Source: Erodium maritimum (taxonomy: Eukaryota; Streptophyta; Magnoliopsida; Geraniales; Geraniaceae). From it: a stretch of DNA of 64,000 nt. How positions within the stretch are numbered: the first letter of the stretch is position 1; every line of letters starts with the position of its first letter. The stretch lies in assembly GCA_963921825.1 (NCBI GenBank), contig OY997590.1, positions 38,581,039 to 38,645,038 on the forward strand, in the 5' to 3' direction. Of this stretch, positions 31,436 through 42,932 are shown piece by piece. Below the pieces are notes generated by a model that had not been told where the DNA came from, ran no database searches, and saw only the letters and a list, made by a program, of their open reading frames with translations. The position numbers were made by a program, and so were the translations under genes.

Positions 31436-33521
31436 ACAACATACTAACTTGGAAGGTCCACAGGTAGAAAATTAGACAACTTAAATGAGGATAATCCTCA
31501 TACCCTACAAAATAAATAAATATAAACACATTTTTTCTCATGGTAGGAATTTATTTTACTCGTATTTACAAACTATACTTAAGTTCCCCAGTGTTGATTA
31601 TAAATCTTCTTATGACCAACAGTAAAACATCAAAATTGTGTACTTTATGATCACCCTAATCACTAGGAAACAATTTTTTACCACAATTTGTCATAAGATG
31701 AAACCCATATCGTTTGAATATACACTGTATTGTTTAAGACATAAGGGCAAACTAGTATACAGAAGAAAAATCATTCAAATAAAAACTCATAATATAAAAT
31801 CAAATAGTAATATTTGACATGGACAAACCCTACTCATCCATAATATTAGACAAGATCACCCATCATCTTCATTGAGCTTCCAACATTGCCTAGTCTGAGT
31901 CTGCCTTGCACACTACTACACCCCAAAGGAAAAGGCTAGTTCATTTCAGGGACCACCTGAACAACCAACAGTAAACATAAGCAGAGCCACTTCAAAACTT
32001 AGCAGCGTCAATATTCACAACACGCATGTGACTGCAATCACCAGACAATCAACCAAGATGACGAGGCCATTATATCCATTAGAATGGAAGGAGAATCACA
32101 ATGGAATGATTGCATAGTTTCCATTCCAGTAGATTAATAATTAAACGGTCAAGAATATTGAAAATTAAAAACTATAACCAGCACAAGTATGGTTTAAAAT
32201 AAATGTGTTCATAAAAAAATTCACGGTACCTACTTTACCTTTAACAATGTGATAGATAACACACCCGTGTTAAACAGTCACGCAGCCACAACACTAGAGA
32301 TATAAGAATGAACAGTCTTTCAATGCAGTTGTTTCAATTAGAAGAGATATTTTCAACATGTAGAGATCTCAGGTAATACTAGAACATCACAACAATAAAA
32401 CTAGATATATTTTTTTCAGTAGTAACTAAATCATTAAACATTTCTAAGAGAGAACACCAACAATTGTCATATAATTGGGTAACATCATTGCACTTGTTTG
32501 GATTAAGAGGAGACAATGACAGGAATTCTTCCACCAAACCAGTCCCTAGTCGACAAAACATGTACTTCCATATCCACCTTTACTAAAATCAATTATAAAA
32601 AGCAGCACCTACTTGAGCCATAAACCTGTCAGTAACTTCTATTAAGTAACAGAAACTTAAGAAAGAACAGGCACATAAGAACACATATCTGAGCCAATAC
32701 ATAATTTAAGGATTGCCATTGAGCTGGAAAGACTAGAGCTCTCGTAACACTTGAATGCACATATCATCAGCGTCCAAAGCATATTGCAGTCCTTGCAGTT
32801 AAAACCTCAAAGTTGCAACCCACAATTACATCCTGTGTCAATGCTGAACACTACATGATACATTTACATCCGTTTCAAAGCTTAACACAACAAGAAACAT
32901 AACACTGCCCTTGGTACCATCTACACAAGTAAATAAGCAAAAATATTTAACAATGGCTATAAATATTTCATGTCATGTGGAAGCCTTAAATGGATAATAG
33001 CATGTTAGACCAGAAATGTATTAGCTTGTGATATTGACAATACTCGTGGCTTAAGAAATGGTAAATTGTAATAAACGTGATACTTGTACCTTGGGCAACT
33101 TAAAGGAGCTGAATTCCCTGCTATGTGCCACCTGTTTGGGGTGTATTTGGGAGGCATATATTTGTGATGTGTGGAGTAGAATTAAAGCACAAGACAAGAA
33201 AAGACACGGACACAATGGGAGAGAGAGCCAGGAAATGGAAAATAATAATAATCCTGTGCCATCTCCCTCCCAAATCACCCACCCCAAAAACGAAATTTTA
33301 TTAAGTTATTAGACCTGCCAAGCAAGCGCACCTGTCATGGCAAAGGCCGGTAACTAACAAACACAACCATCGATGCAATTAACACACAGATCTCTTACCC
33401 CTCCCTTTCATCCACCTCTTTTACCTAAACAATACCCATCCAGAAACATCTACTACAAAACCTTCGCGATTCTTCTCGCCGATCATTAGCTCCTCACAGC
33501 AGCAACAAATTACACAGCCAA

Positions 33522-33548
33522 GCTAAATCTCCACCGGTAAGATTTAGC
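33522..33548. other. Short perfect hairpin
   Basis: A 9-bp stem GCTAAATCT/AGATTTAGC encloses a 9-nt loop, within the leader region of the possible non-coding unit. Function unknown. Confidence 0.6.
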
Positions 33549-34262
33549 CAACCGTTTCAGATCCCTGATACGATGCATAGATCTGTAGCAAACCATGAGC
33601 ACACAAATTAAGACATCTGCAGCATAGTAGATCTAACATATTGCTCAATTGACATCCAGATCAGAACAATTTCCTGCATAAACAGATAGAATAGCGTCGA
33701 TCATTAAGGTACATGTACCTGTAGATATAGATCTGACAGCTCCGATCCAGATGAGCACAGCTTCAGATCCGAAGGATGCATCGGCCTCTCCGATCTGAGG
33801 TATAAGATGCATAAGAAACAGATCATACACAAAAGCTATATGCAAAAAGAGAAAAATACGTAGTCCACGGACGACACCTATCAGGTACCTGTATGTATGC
33901 GACTTCGTCTAACAATAACGGCCATGTGTAGAGAAGAAGATAAGACTAAAGAAAAAGGCGCGTATGGCAAGGATATATAGAGGAAGAAGAAGCAGAATAT
34001 AACTTTGAAGGCGGCGAATGTGGAGGAGATGCAACGCAAAATACGTAGCCCATAGGTAATCGAACGGCTGATATAGCCTGGCTGAATGGGACTTTACGGT
34101 CCCGATTTGAGCGATGATAATTTGTTGGTAAGCTATGGACGGCTGAGATTGAGTAGAAGGTTCTCGATTACCTTGTTTCTCTAGGGGGATATTTTAAGCG
34201 CGAAAGTCAATCAAGGACCAAGCACGGGTTGGGTATGGCCTGGCTGGCTACCATGAAGTCAA

Positions 34263-34590
34263 TAAGAACATGTACAACGGATCGGTCTTTAATTTTGGCT
34301 TGCGTTTTTGCGGGACGTTCTATTGTGGGACGGTTTTTACTTATCCCGCAAAAACGGGGTCGGACCACGACTCGCGTCCCACAACCACGGGACGGGCTGA
34401 GTCCCGCGTCCCGTGTCCGGCTGCCAGCCACTCTTGTGCTGCCACATATCTTATTTTTTTAAAATACAAAAAATCAGATTTAACTAAATATGATTAGTCC
34501 ACTCACAATCCAAGCCCCATTGTAAAACACCCACTATTCTGAGTCCCGCTATTTTGTACAGTCAGCATGTGAGCCTTACATACGAGCTGT
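34263..34590. mobile_element. Harbinger-family MITE
   Basis: It begins GAACATGTACAACGG at 34266 after TAA (34263-34265). It carries the same GC-rich 5' block (GCGTTTTTGCGGGAC, CCCGCGTCCCGTGTCCGG) and the same 3' block (CACCCACTATT, ATTTTGTACAGTCAGCAT) as the larger Harbinger copies at 3640-5860 and 36340-41275. The interior is deleted. The last bases of the right end are degenerate, so its exact end is uncertain. Confidence 0.75.
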
Positions 34591-34679
34591 TAGTCTTAGT
34601 ACCCGTAGTTCAATCCTAAATGTCCAAATGTATATATCATCGTTAGCAATAAAATTAAAGCGGATTTATATTACTTATG

Positions 34680-36261
34680 TGTTGGAGTAATATATCGATG
34701 TGTGCTCTGATCTATGCACATCATGCGAATAGATACATAGATCGAGATAGATCACACTCGATGGGTCCCTAGTCAACAATGTTTCATTAGAAGCGACTAG
34801 TATGAAAGATGGCTCTTTATGGCTTACGTTCTGTTAGTCATTGGAATGAGATTCCGGAGTCTGATCATAGATATCATATAGGACATGATATTGGACGACC
34901 CGACATGAATATGTGCCATAGATTAAGTCATGAACATATTCATTGTCGTAGCTTGTCATGTATCCTTAGACCAAGGAGTCTTTGTGATCGTTATGCAGTA
35001 AACAACTGAGTTTGAACTGAGCCTAACGTTGTCCGTAATAGGGCTTCCATAACGGCCAGGATTGGCTTGGGGACGGACTGCATGAGTGACACGAAAGACG
35101 GCTAAGGGATTTATCCCTCATACTACGGTATGGGAAATATATCGGTTCTCGGGCACTTGATCGAGAGTGACTAAACGAATAGCATGGCCATGCACATGAT
35201 ACTAGGTATCATATATTCAGTCATCTCACATATCAAGGAACAGTGATTGAGAATAATAAGGATGACGGCTCTATGCCTTATCTCAATCAGGATATCGGAG
35301 ATAAAAGGAAAATGATAGGGACGACGGAAAGGTTAGAATCGACATGGTCGATTCGTTATGCAGTGTCAGACAATACTAAAGTCTCGTTAGTCGCCACTTA
35401 AATAGGATCAAGTAAAATGGGATTTTACGCTGATCTATTGACATGCATAAACCTAAGGGTCACACTGGAGGGTGAAACTCATTGACACATTTATGGAGAA
35501 TGGCTAAAAGGGAGTTGTCTTGGGACATGACCAAAACTGGGTTTTGGGTCATGTGCCCGTAAAGTCCATCGGGACAAGGCTTGGAGTCTTGGGATTGATC
35601 GCGTCGGATAATGTTGGACATTTCTGGTATGGAAGGCTTGAAGGCGATGAGCGAATTACAGGACCTCATTGGAAATGGCCACGGGTCATGTTCTAAGAGG
35701 CCCATGAAAGGCCCATGCAACCAAGGCCCATGGAACTAATTAATCAAGTCTTGATTAATTAGTACTAAGTAAGCATGACAAGGATTAAGGTGTTGGTGAT
35801 TCACCACCTAACCCCATCTTGTCTAGCCATACTTTGTCCTATTTACACCTTACTTGCCGCCATGCTTGTCTCATGCCTTTAGTTGGACAAGTATGAGGTT
35901 TGTTATGTTTAAGTCATCTTTTTTCAACATAACAAAAACAAGACAAGAATAGGAAACACATTTTCTCTCCCTCTTCCTTGCAATTTTGGCCAAGGGTGTG
36001 TTCCATCTCCATTTTTGTGTTCTTGAGTCCTCAAAGAGAAGATCTATGTGGCTTTGATTCCCATGTGGATACGTAGGCGTCTTGGAGACTCAAGCCAATC
36101 ATTCGTTCCCCGGTGTTCTTGTTTTGGTAAGAAATAGTGCTAAAATTTTCTCTTGTGAATCCATTCTTTGTTAGTTGTTTAATGGTTTTAATCGTCTCTT
36201 GTGTTTCATTGATTTTTCACTGCGAGTTGGTTAATCTCCAACCCTACCTCGATACCCAACA
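34680..36261 (+). mobile_element. Candidate solo LTR
   Basis: The segment starts TGTTGG at 34680 and ends CCAACA at 36261. It has no open frame of interest and ends in a U5-like region (CT-rich leader, GTTCTTGAGTCC, GATACGTAGGCGTC). The 5-bp flanks TTATG and CGATC do not match, so a true solo LTR is not proven. The right boundary is 75 bp before the next element. Confidence 0.4.
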
Positions 36262-36720
36262 CGATCTTCACATACGATAGCCTCTTTGGATTGTAATCAG
36301 CGATAACCAGGTTTGTAAAAAGGCTTAGTCAAACGGTAAGAGCAGGAACAGTGGTGCGGCCCGTCGGTTCGGCCCGCGTTTTTGCTGGATGCAAGACGCG
36401 AGTCGTCTCATTGTGTGACGGCTTTTACGCGTCCCACAAAAACGCGGGCCGGGCTGAGGTCTGCGTCCCACGTCTTCCACCCCGGGACGGGCCGAAGCCC
36501 GCGTCCAGTGTCCGGAAGCCGGCCAATGGCCGTGTGCCACGTGGTGTATCAGAAGAAAAAATATATTTGATCGTTGGGCAATGGTCGGAAACGGTAATAA
36601 TCTTTTTTTCAAAATAAATCTACTTATTTCTTAACCCTATAAATACCTCAACCTCATTTTTATCACTCACCCATTTTCAATTTCACTATCCCATTCCCAA
36701 ATTCTACTATCTCATTCCCA

Positions 36721-38551
36721 ATATCCTCGTGAAAAAGAATAGAAGATAATCAAAAGCTACGATTTTGGAATATACTTTTTACTGGAATGAAGCCAAATCT
36801 CTCTCACGTTGGCCGGAGGTCCATTCCCGGTGGCCTTGATGAGTTTTTGGCTTTTTGCTCAGGTTTAGTGTCGCTATACAGGGAGTTTCAGGCCACTGTT
36901 GTCCCGGCCAAGAAACGACCTAAGGTCAGCCCGGTTGGAGGTGCGCAGACGGAGGACCGTCGCCAGGGCAAGCATTCTCGCAAGGGTGCTGCTTCAACGG
37001 GAAGGCAGAGTCCGGTGTCCGACGAGGTCGCCACTGGTTCGTTTTCTGTTCCTGAAAAACCAAAGGAAGGGAGACGGTCGGAGGTACGGGAGGATCAGTT
37101 GCTCGTCGACGTCGATCTCCGACTCAATTTGAAGTGAGCGATATTGAGCTCTACGTCCGAAACTTACCTTATCCTGTTTCGGAAGATTGGTTTTGGGACA
37201 AGCTATCCATTTTTGGCGACATAGTTTCCTTCTCTCTGCTAAAGCGAGCAAACAAAACAGGACGTTTCTTCGGTTTCGTCCGTTTTTCGACGCCTTTGGA
37301 TGCATCCCGGGCATTGGAGAGCTTAAACGGGTCACTGGTGAATGGCCATATCTTGTTCGTGGCGTTTTCCGGCGCCGTTTGGACTGCACGACGACAAAAC
37401 CAGACGGGTTCGAGAAACAGAGCACAAGCTCTGTTTCGCGTGACGTTTTGTCTTCCAGCCCCGGCGATCTCGCTAGGTCAGATGGTGAAGGTTTGGAGTG
37501 TTCTAGAGGGGTAGTCAAGCCCCATCCGGTCACACCCTCTCCGGTGACAGTCCCGACGACGTCGGTGCAGGTCTCCGGCGAGCTTCCACGATCTGTTTCA
37601 AATATCGATCCCTTGATCCCAGGGATTTCTTTGGATCACGGTAATTCGAATTTGACTCATAGGATAGGAAACTCTACTGAATCTGCTTTGATTGAGCTGC
37701 GATTCAAGGATGCGACTCCGTCTTCGTTTGCGATCCGAGGTTGCGTCCTATCTGGGCACGAGGGTGGGCTTCGGGAATTGTTGGGCCAAGAACATGGCTT
37801 GTTTCCTGGGCCTGTAGCTGGCTCATTAGAACCGGGCCTGTCTCATGGGCCTGTCTCAGCTGGCTCAACCGAAAAGGCCCATCTGCTGGCCCGAGAGGAT
37901 CCAAAATTGGCTACAATTTTTAGACGAATGGAGAATGACTTTGATCCAGCAGCGATGGGTTCGGGTCAAGACGATCCGTTTCGGGGCGTTGACCCGATGG
38001 TGGAGACTGGTTTTCAAGGAAGCCCGTGGAAGGAAGCCTTGCAAAAACCGATCTCGGAGGTTGAGCCGAAACGACGTGGTCGGCCTAAGAAGGGCCAGGC
38101 GAAAGTGATTGCACAACCAGTGGTAGTGTATCAGACTAGAGCCAGGACTTCAGCTGACAAAGGGGATAAAACGGGTTGTTTCTTGGTGAATGTAGCCAAA
38201 AAAGATAGCTCGGGCAACTGGAGTTACAGTTCGAAGGTTGGTAGAAAAACTGTTGATTTTTGTTCCTTAGCTCTCGATCAGGATTCCGAGGAACAAGAAC
38301 CTACTTCTGCTTGAGTTCTAACCCCTGTTCCGGTATCTAACCGGTTTACTTGTTTGAACCCGAATAGGAAATAGGCAAGGTGTTTTGTTTACGTCTTGTT
38401 CTGTTCTGGTTTTGTTTTCCGCTCTTTGTAGCTGTATTGGTTGAAACAAAAGGTATTTTTGGATCTTTTCTTTCTTTGTTATAATTCTTTATAGAACATT
38501 AGCTTTATAAAATTCTTTAGCTTATCAAAAAAAAAATATCCTCGTGAAAAA
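36721..38551 (+). mobile_element. Complete ORF1-only LINE, RRM type, copy A
   Basis: ATATCCTCGTGAAAAA is duplicated at 36721-36736 and 38536-38551, the second copy directly after the poly(A) at 38527-38535. The 1.8-kb body holds a short leader, an RRM-bearing ORF1 and a roughly 210-bp 3' UTR ending TTTAGCTTATCAAAA. No ORF2 is present. The insertion is at the 5' UTR/ATG junction of the Harbinger short gene. Confidence 0.92.
36787..38314 (+). pseudogene. RRM-containing LINE ORF1, frameshifted
   Basis: ATG 36787 begins a basic N-terminal part with a hydrophobic helix-like start (LDEFLAFCSGLVSLY). A frame change near 36900-37110 leads into an RRM: RNP2 ELYVRNLP near 37146, RNP1 GRFFGFVRF near 37262. 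A second frameshift near 37400-37420 leads to the remaining tail ending at 38314. The tail carries PKRRGRPKKG (~38070), an AT-hook-like RGRP motif. RRM-type ORF1 is known from the plant BNR L1 clade, where it replaces the CCHC knuckle. It would bind element RNA. Confidence 0.85.
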
Positions 38552-38694
38552 TGTCGGGCTCCGAAAATGCCCATTCACAATCAGCGGATGACGAACAACA
38601 AAGGTCGGACGATGTAAGATTCTCCCCCGAGGAACTAGCAAGCAGCCTCCGCGATATGTTAATGCAACCTGAATGTGAACTTGAAGATCTCTGA
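38551..38694 (+). CDS. Short Harbinger-family ORF of 47 aa
   Basis: The frame starts MSGSENAHSQSADDEQQ and ends CELEDL with TGA at 38692-38694. It sits where the transposase gene starts in the related element at 4132, and the 3' UTR continues as in that copy. It is too short for a transposase and is probably what remained after internal deletion. The LINE copy A insertion removed its native leader and promoter from the ATG by 1.8 kb. Confidence 0.45.
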   Translation: MSGSENAHSQSADDEQQRSDDVRFSPEELASSLRDMLMQPECELEDL

Positions 38695-39016
38695 CAACAA
38701 CAACCACCACCGCCAGCACCACCACAATGATTCTTGAACTTGTATTTTATTGGGGTGGTATTAAAAGGGGATGAATAAAATTTCAAGTTCATTTTTATTC
38801 GTGTTAAGTTTGTTGATTATTATTTTTTATTATCATTGCTTATTTTTTTTTTCAGATTTATTGCAAATTTATATAATATTAACTACTTTGATAAAGAATT
38901 AAATAAAACAACAAAATATCAATTAATTAACCACTCAGCATCCAGTCAGTATCCACTAACAATCCAAGCCTCAATCCCGAACTCACCATTGTAAACCACA
39001 GCTTATTTTGTGTCCT

Positions 39017-41228
39017 AAGTCCCACTATTTTGTACTCGAAATCGGGTTGCGATGCGAGCCGTCTTCGTCCTCGCGTGTGGAATCGCTCAGTGATCGGAGC
39101 CGGTGATTTCTTCGATTGGTTTCTTCTCGAGGCGTCTGCTTAGGCGAAGGGCAGGTTGCGGTGTGGTGGTGGATTCGCCGACATCGTTTGTGAGGATCAC
39201 CGGTGGTCCTTGCGTGTGGGATAGATCGGAGGTCGGCCGATTGCTCAGGTCTCCGTCTTCTTCGAGGAGTCGACTCAGGCTGGAAGGGTGGACGATCGGT
39301 TCTGGCGTAGGGTTGAAGGTGTGGTTCCAGCCGGTGTCGTCAGACCGTCGGTGCGTCCGGTGGCTTCTCTCTGCTCCTGTGATGTACTCAGGCAAGAAGG
39401 GCGGGTCAGACTCACAGTGCTTCCTATCGTGTGAGTTTCGTTGTGCCGTTGATCGGGCTTGAACGGGATTGCAGATCGACGGGGATTGGCGTCCTGTGAG
39501 TCTGCCCTCTGTTCATATCATAGGTGATTTGTTGATCTCCACTGGTTCTTCTCCATCTCTTTTATTAACGGGAAGCAATTCCAGTTTCTTTTGTTGTTGG
39601 GTTGATTGAAACTGAGTGATAAAGTTTCAATGCCTATCTCGACATCAGGACACCGCCGGAGCTCTAGTGTCACTGGACTTTTGGCGGAGGTGACTGCGAC
39701 TCTAGGGTCGATTGTGTTGGCGTTGAACCATGTGTTAACCATCTCAGAGAATTCGATGAAGTCAAGGTCATCTAAGGACTCCAAGGTTAAGGGTAACAAG
39801 GGTCCGACAAAGGTTAGGGAGAAGGATGTTGTCTCAGATCAAGCTCATGTTCATCGTTCCAAACGGAAATCATCCGGTGAGGTTTCTAAGCAGGGTGTAA
39901 AACCTTCTAGTTCTTTAGTTGTGGCAGGGTCAGGTGTTGTTGTCTCGCGCCCTATGGAGCCAGGGCGTCAGGAACCATCTCCTCGAGGTGCAGAGACGCA
40001 GCCAGAGTTTGATGCGAAGTATTCGCTAGCAGCAAAGGCTGTTCGCCGGCCTCGGGCATCAAGGAATTGCATAGAACAAGAGGACGATATTTTCGTGAAC
40101 AACCTGCCCTTCGAAGCGTCTGAAGAATGGACCCGAAATGTGTTCAGTCCTTTTGGCACGATTGTGTCCATACACGTCCCCAAACGACCGAGGCGCAGTC
40201 ATCGCTACTTTGGTTTTGTTCGATTTGATTCAAAGGGAGCAGCGGCTAAGGAGATCGAGGCCATGAATGGGTTTAAAATTGATGTTTATGTTTTATTTGT
40301 AGCTGCGGCCTAGCGCTGCCGATCATCTTTGGAGCTCAAACCAATTCCTGCAAGGCAAGAGGACGTCTCTGTTTCGAATGTTCAGAAACAGAGCAACCTT
40401 GGCTTGTTGGTTGGACATGTTTCTTCGAAGGTCCAAGAGGTTGTGGACGTCTTGAGCTCGCCGATTTTGTTACAGGGGCTGAAGGGGCGTCGGTGAACAT
40501 TATCGGGATCTCGCCGGAGTTGGATGTACACGGCGAAACCGAGGCTCATGAAGTTTCAAATTCAAAAACAAATTCGGTTGAGGTTGTTGATTCTGGAACT
40601 CGTTGCGAATCCCTTGAGGTTGATTCTGTTCGCGAGGCCGGAAATAGAGATCGCGTTATCTAGAAGCCGAACGCATCGAAGTTGGAGTGAGTGCTGCTTC
40701 TAGGTCAGTAATTCAGGAGTCAGGTGGCATGACCATTTTGGAAGGGTCTGTTTCTGGGCTTGCTTTGGGCTTAGTCCAATCTACTTCTGATCCTTAGCAG
40801 AATTTGGAAGTAGTTAAATTTTTTGAGCCGATTGAGCAACAAGTGCTATCCCCGTGGAAAGATGCACTTGTTACTTCGAAGCGGGTGGGTCGCCCACCTA
40901 AGCATTTAACGGAATGGTATACCTTGGCGTGCAAACCAAAAGTCTCTGATCGGGACAGATCCGTTCGTCCCGTCAATATTGATGAACAGGTTGAACAAGT
41001 GCGAGTGGGAAACGGACTTTTTTTTGCTGGTTTCTTGTTTCCTGGTTATTTGTATTTTTGTTTGGTTAGGAAAAGGATTGTCCTTTTGGCTCCCCTTAGT
41101 TGAGCCCCTCTGTAATCGTTGGTTCTCACCCTGATTCTTCTTGAATCAATGCATTCCGATTCTTTTTTAGAATCGGTCTTATTAATAAATTTTCGAGCTT
41201 ATAAAAAAAAAGTCCCACTATTTTGTAC
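39017..41228 (+). mobile_element. Complete ORF1-only LINE, RRM type, copy B
   Basis: AAGTCCCACTATTTTGTAC is duplicated at 39017-39035 and 41210-41228, the right copy immediately after the poly(A) at 41203-41210. The 2.17-kb body has a GC-rich 570-bp leader, an RRM-bearing ORF1 and a 3' UTR ending CGAGCTTATAAAAA, close to the end of copy A. No ORF2 is present. It is inserted in the 3' subterminal region of the same Harbinger element. Confidence 0.92.
39630..41103 (+). pseudogene. RRM-containing LINE ORF1, truncated by stop
   Basis: ATG 39630 (MPISTSGHRR) opens 228 codons to 40313: a helical N-terminus (VTATLGSIVLALNHVLTI), a basic linker (HRSKRKSSGE), then an RRM with RNP2 DIFVNNLPF (~40088) and RNP1 HRYFGFVRF (~40205). 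After the TAG the C-terminal part is spread over several frames. The last piece, ending at 41103, contains SKRVGRPPKHL, the counterpart of the AT-hook-like motif in copy A. Inactive. Confidence 0.83.
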
Positions 41229-41290
41229 AGTCAGCATCCAAGCCTCTAACCCAAGCCCTATCATTGTACATGCTCTAATGGCTCATACAG

Positions 41291-42932
41291 TTTTTTTTTT
41301 TTTTTGCATAAGTGACCTTCATTTATTTAATTATTGATAGAGAGAATACATATGAGTGTGTCGGACAAAGCCTGATCCAACCATATGAGGACAGTAGAAA
41401 AACGGGCCTCCTTGTTAAGACAGTAAGAGGCTTTGTTCGTTGACCATTTAACAAAAACGAATTTTAAATCATCGATTTGAGATAATAGAATATGGATATC
41501 CTAGGTAATGGCCCTTTGCGGGAAGACAATAACGGCATGCAAATTCACCATTTGAGTGATAACCAACGCGTCAAACCGAACGATGCCTTTGGTCCAGCCA
41601 TAGTATTTAGCACAAGCAAGGGCAGTAGCAATCGCATATGCCTTGATCATAGCTAGGTCCCATAAGGATGAGATAATGTCGTTCCTTACAGCCAACATCG
41701 CCCCATCGTAGATCTTGCAATTAGGTCCCATCCTGATTGTCTAGTATCTGAGAAAGTTGCCTCATCACCATTAATAATTATCCATCCCGGTGGAGATGGG
41801 TTAAAAGTCCCCGGGCTTGGCGATCCTGATGGCCTTTTTGCGGATCACTTCTAAAAGTTAGTTGCCGCCCAAGCTGAGAGGCTAGCGGAAGTAGTTGATC
41901 GTACCGCTATAACAAACGGGGTAACTTCATTCCAAACCTGTGCTTTAAAAATCTCACAGAGCAACCTTTAAGTCTTGGTTATCTATCGTGAGGATCTGTC
42001 AACATTCCACAAAAGTAAGTGTAGAGGGGTCTTAGGAAGACTTTTGAATATGGACTAGCAGCATTTAGCAAAACGACAATAGATAAGAGGTTGACTGATA
42101 GATTTGTTATGACGCCCACACATTGTCAATTTGGTGATATAGGACATACTTGTTGCGCAGGTGGTCAGATACTTGGAGCGATCCCGAGAGGGCATGACAC
42201 AGAAATATGCGCAGGCGGGACTGTGTAGGAATTTTCTAGATGTCTGACCATGGGAGAAAGTGTGTCATGGCCCTAGTATGCGCTATGATATCACTAAGAA
42301 CTTTGTATCCTGCTCGATCCGTATAACACCCTTTGAAATCCTTCGTCTGGTACCATTCGTCCTGCGTACGGGTAGCCGATAGAGGGATGACAAGGATGTC
42401 CTCTTGATCAGTTGGGGGAAAGATCTGACAAATGAGAGATGTATCCCACCTTCAGGTATCTGGTACCATCAAGCCAGCAATAAGGGTGTTAATAAGGGTG
42501 GAGAGTCTGAATGTATGATCGGGACATCGCCTATCAACAATTGCTATTGTAGAATCTAGGTCTCTGTATCTGGCCAATTACATGTTGCAATCTTGAAATC
42601 ATAAGCCCTGAGTAGAAAAATACTTGACCATGTGAAGTTCAGGTTATTTCATATGGATACTGATAGGAACTCCCTTTTTGAGTAGTATCTCGCCTTAAAC
42701 ACCCTAACCACCAGAGATTGGGGACGGGGGAGAAGATTTCATGCTTGTTTACCCAAAAGTGCGAGTTTTGTATCTTAAAAATTTCTGCCCTCATTCCCCC
42801 ATCCACTTTTGGTCTGCATAATTTGTCCTAATCTTTTCAGATTATTGACCACCCATTGGTGGTCGATCCTTACTCCCCACCAAAACTTCGGTAATGCTAC
42901 GTGGATTTTGACAATGACTTCTCGTGGTACCT
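41291..42932 (-). mobile_element. LINE ORF2 fragment (zf-RVT to RNase H), decayed
   Basis: A plus-strand T run (41291-41306) marks the minus-strand poly(A) after TCACTTATGC. RNase H remnants read KAYAIATALACAKYYGW and VRFDALVI at 41731-41501. A finger-region trace FWWG lies near 42885. Frames are heavily broken. The 5' side is cut by the gypsy-like LTR at 42933. Confidence 0.7.

Larger units (their letters stand above)
31167..33985 (-). ncRNA. Possible spliced non-coding transcription unit
   Basis: On the minus strand, TATATATCC near 33975 resembles a TATA box. Downstream lies a leader with GT donors (ACATACAG|GTACCTG near 33891). Further down, an exon-like block at about 31294-31167 sits between TTTTGCAG and GTAAGATA. 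No long open frame or protein motif links these. This could be a non-coding RNA gene or the remains of a coding gene. The tRNA-like sequence lies within its span. Confidence 0.25.
36337..41278 (+). mobile_element. Non-autonomous Harbinger element hosting two RRM-type LINEs
   Basis: TAA flanks the element at 36337-36339 and 41276-41278, the 3-bp duplication expected of PIF/Harbinger. The right end TCATTGTACATGCTC matches that of the transposase copy at 5860. The GC-rich 5' block, TATA box at 36638-36648 and 3' UTR are shared with it. Without the two LINE insertions it is about 0.9-1 kb and lacks transposase domains. Confidence 0.85.

Noticed and set aside
34680-36261. Confident solo LTR
   Set aside because: The TGTTGG/CCAACA ends fit, but the 5-bp flanks do not match, so it is kept only as a candidate.
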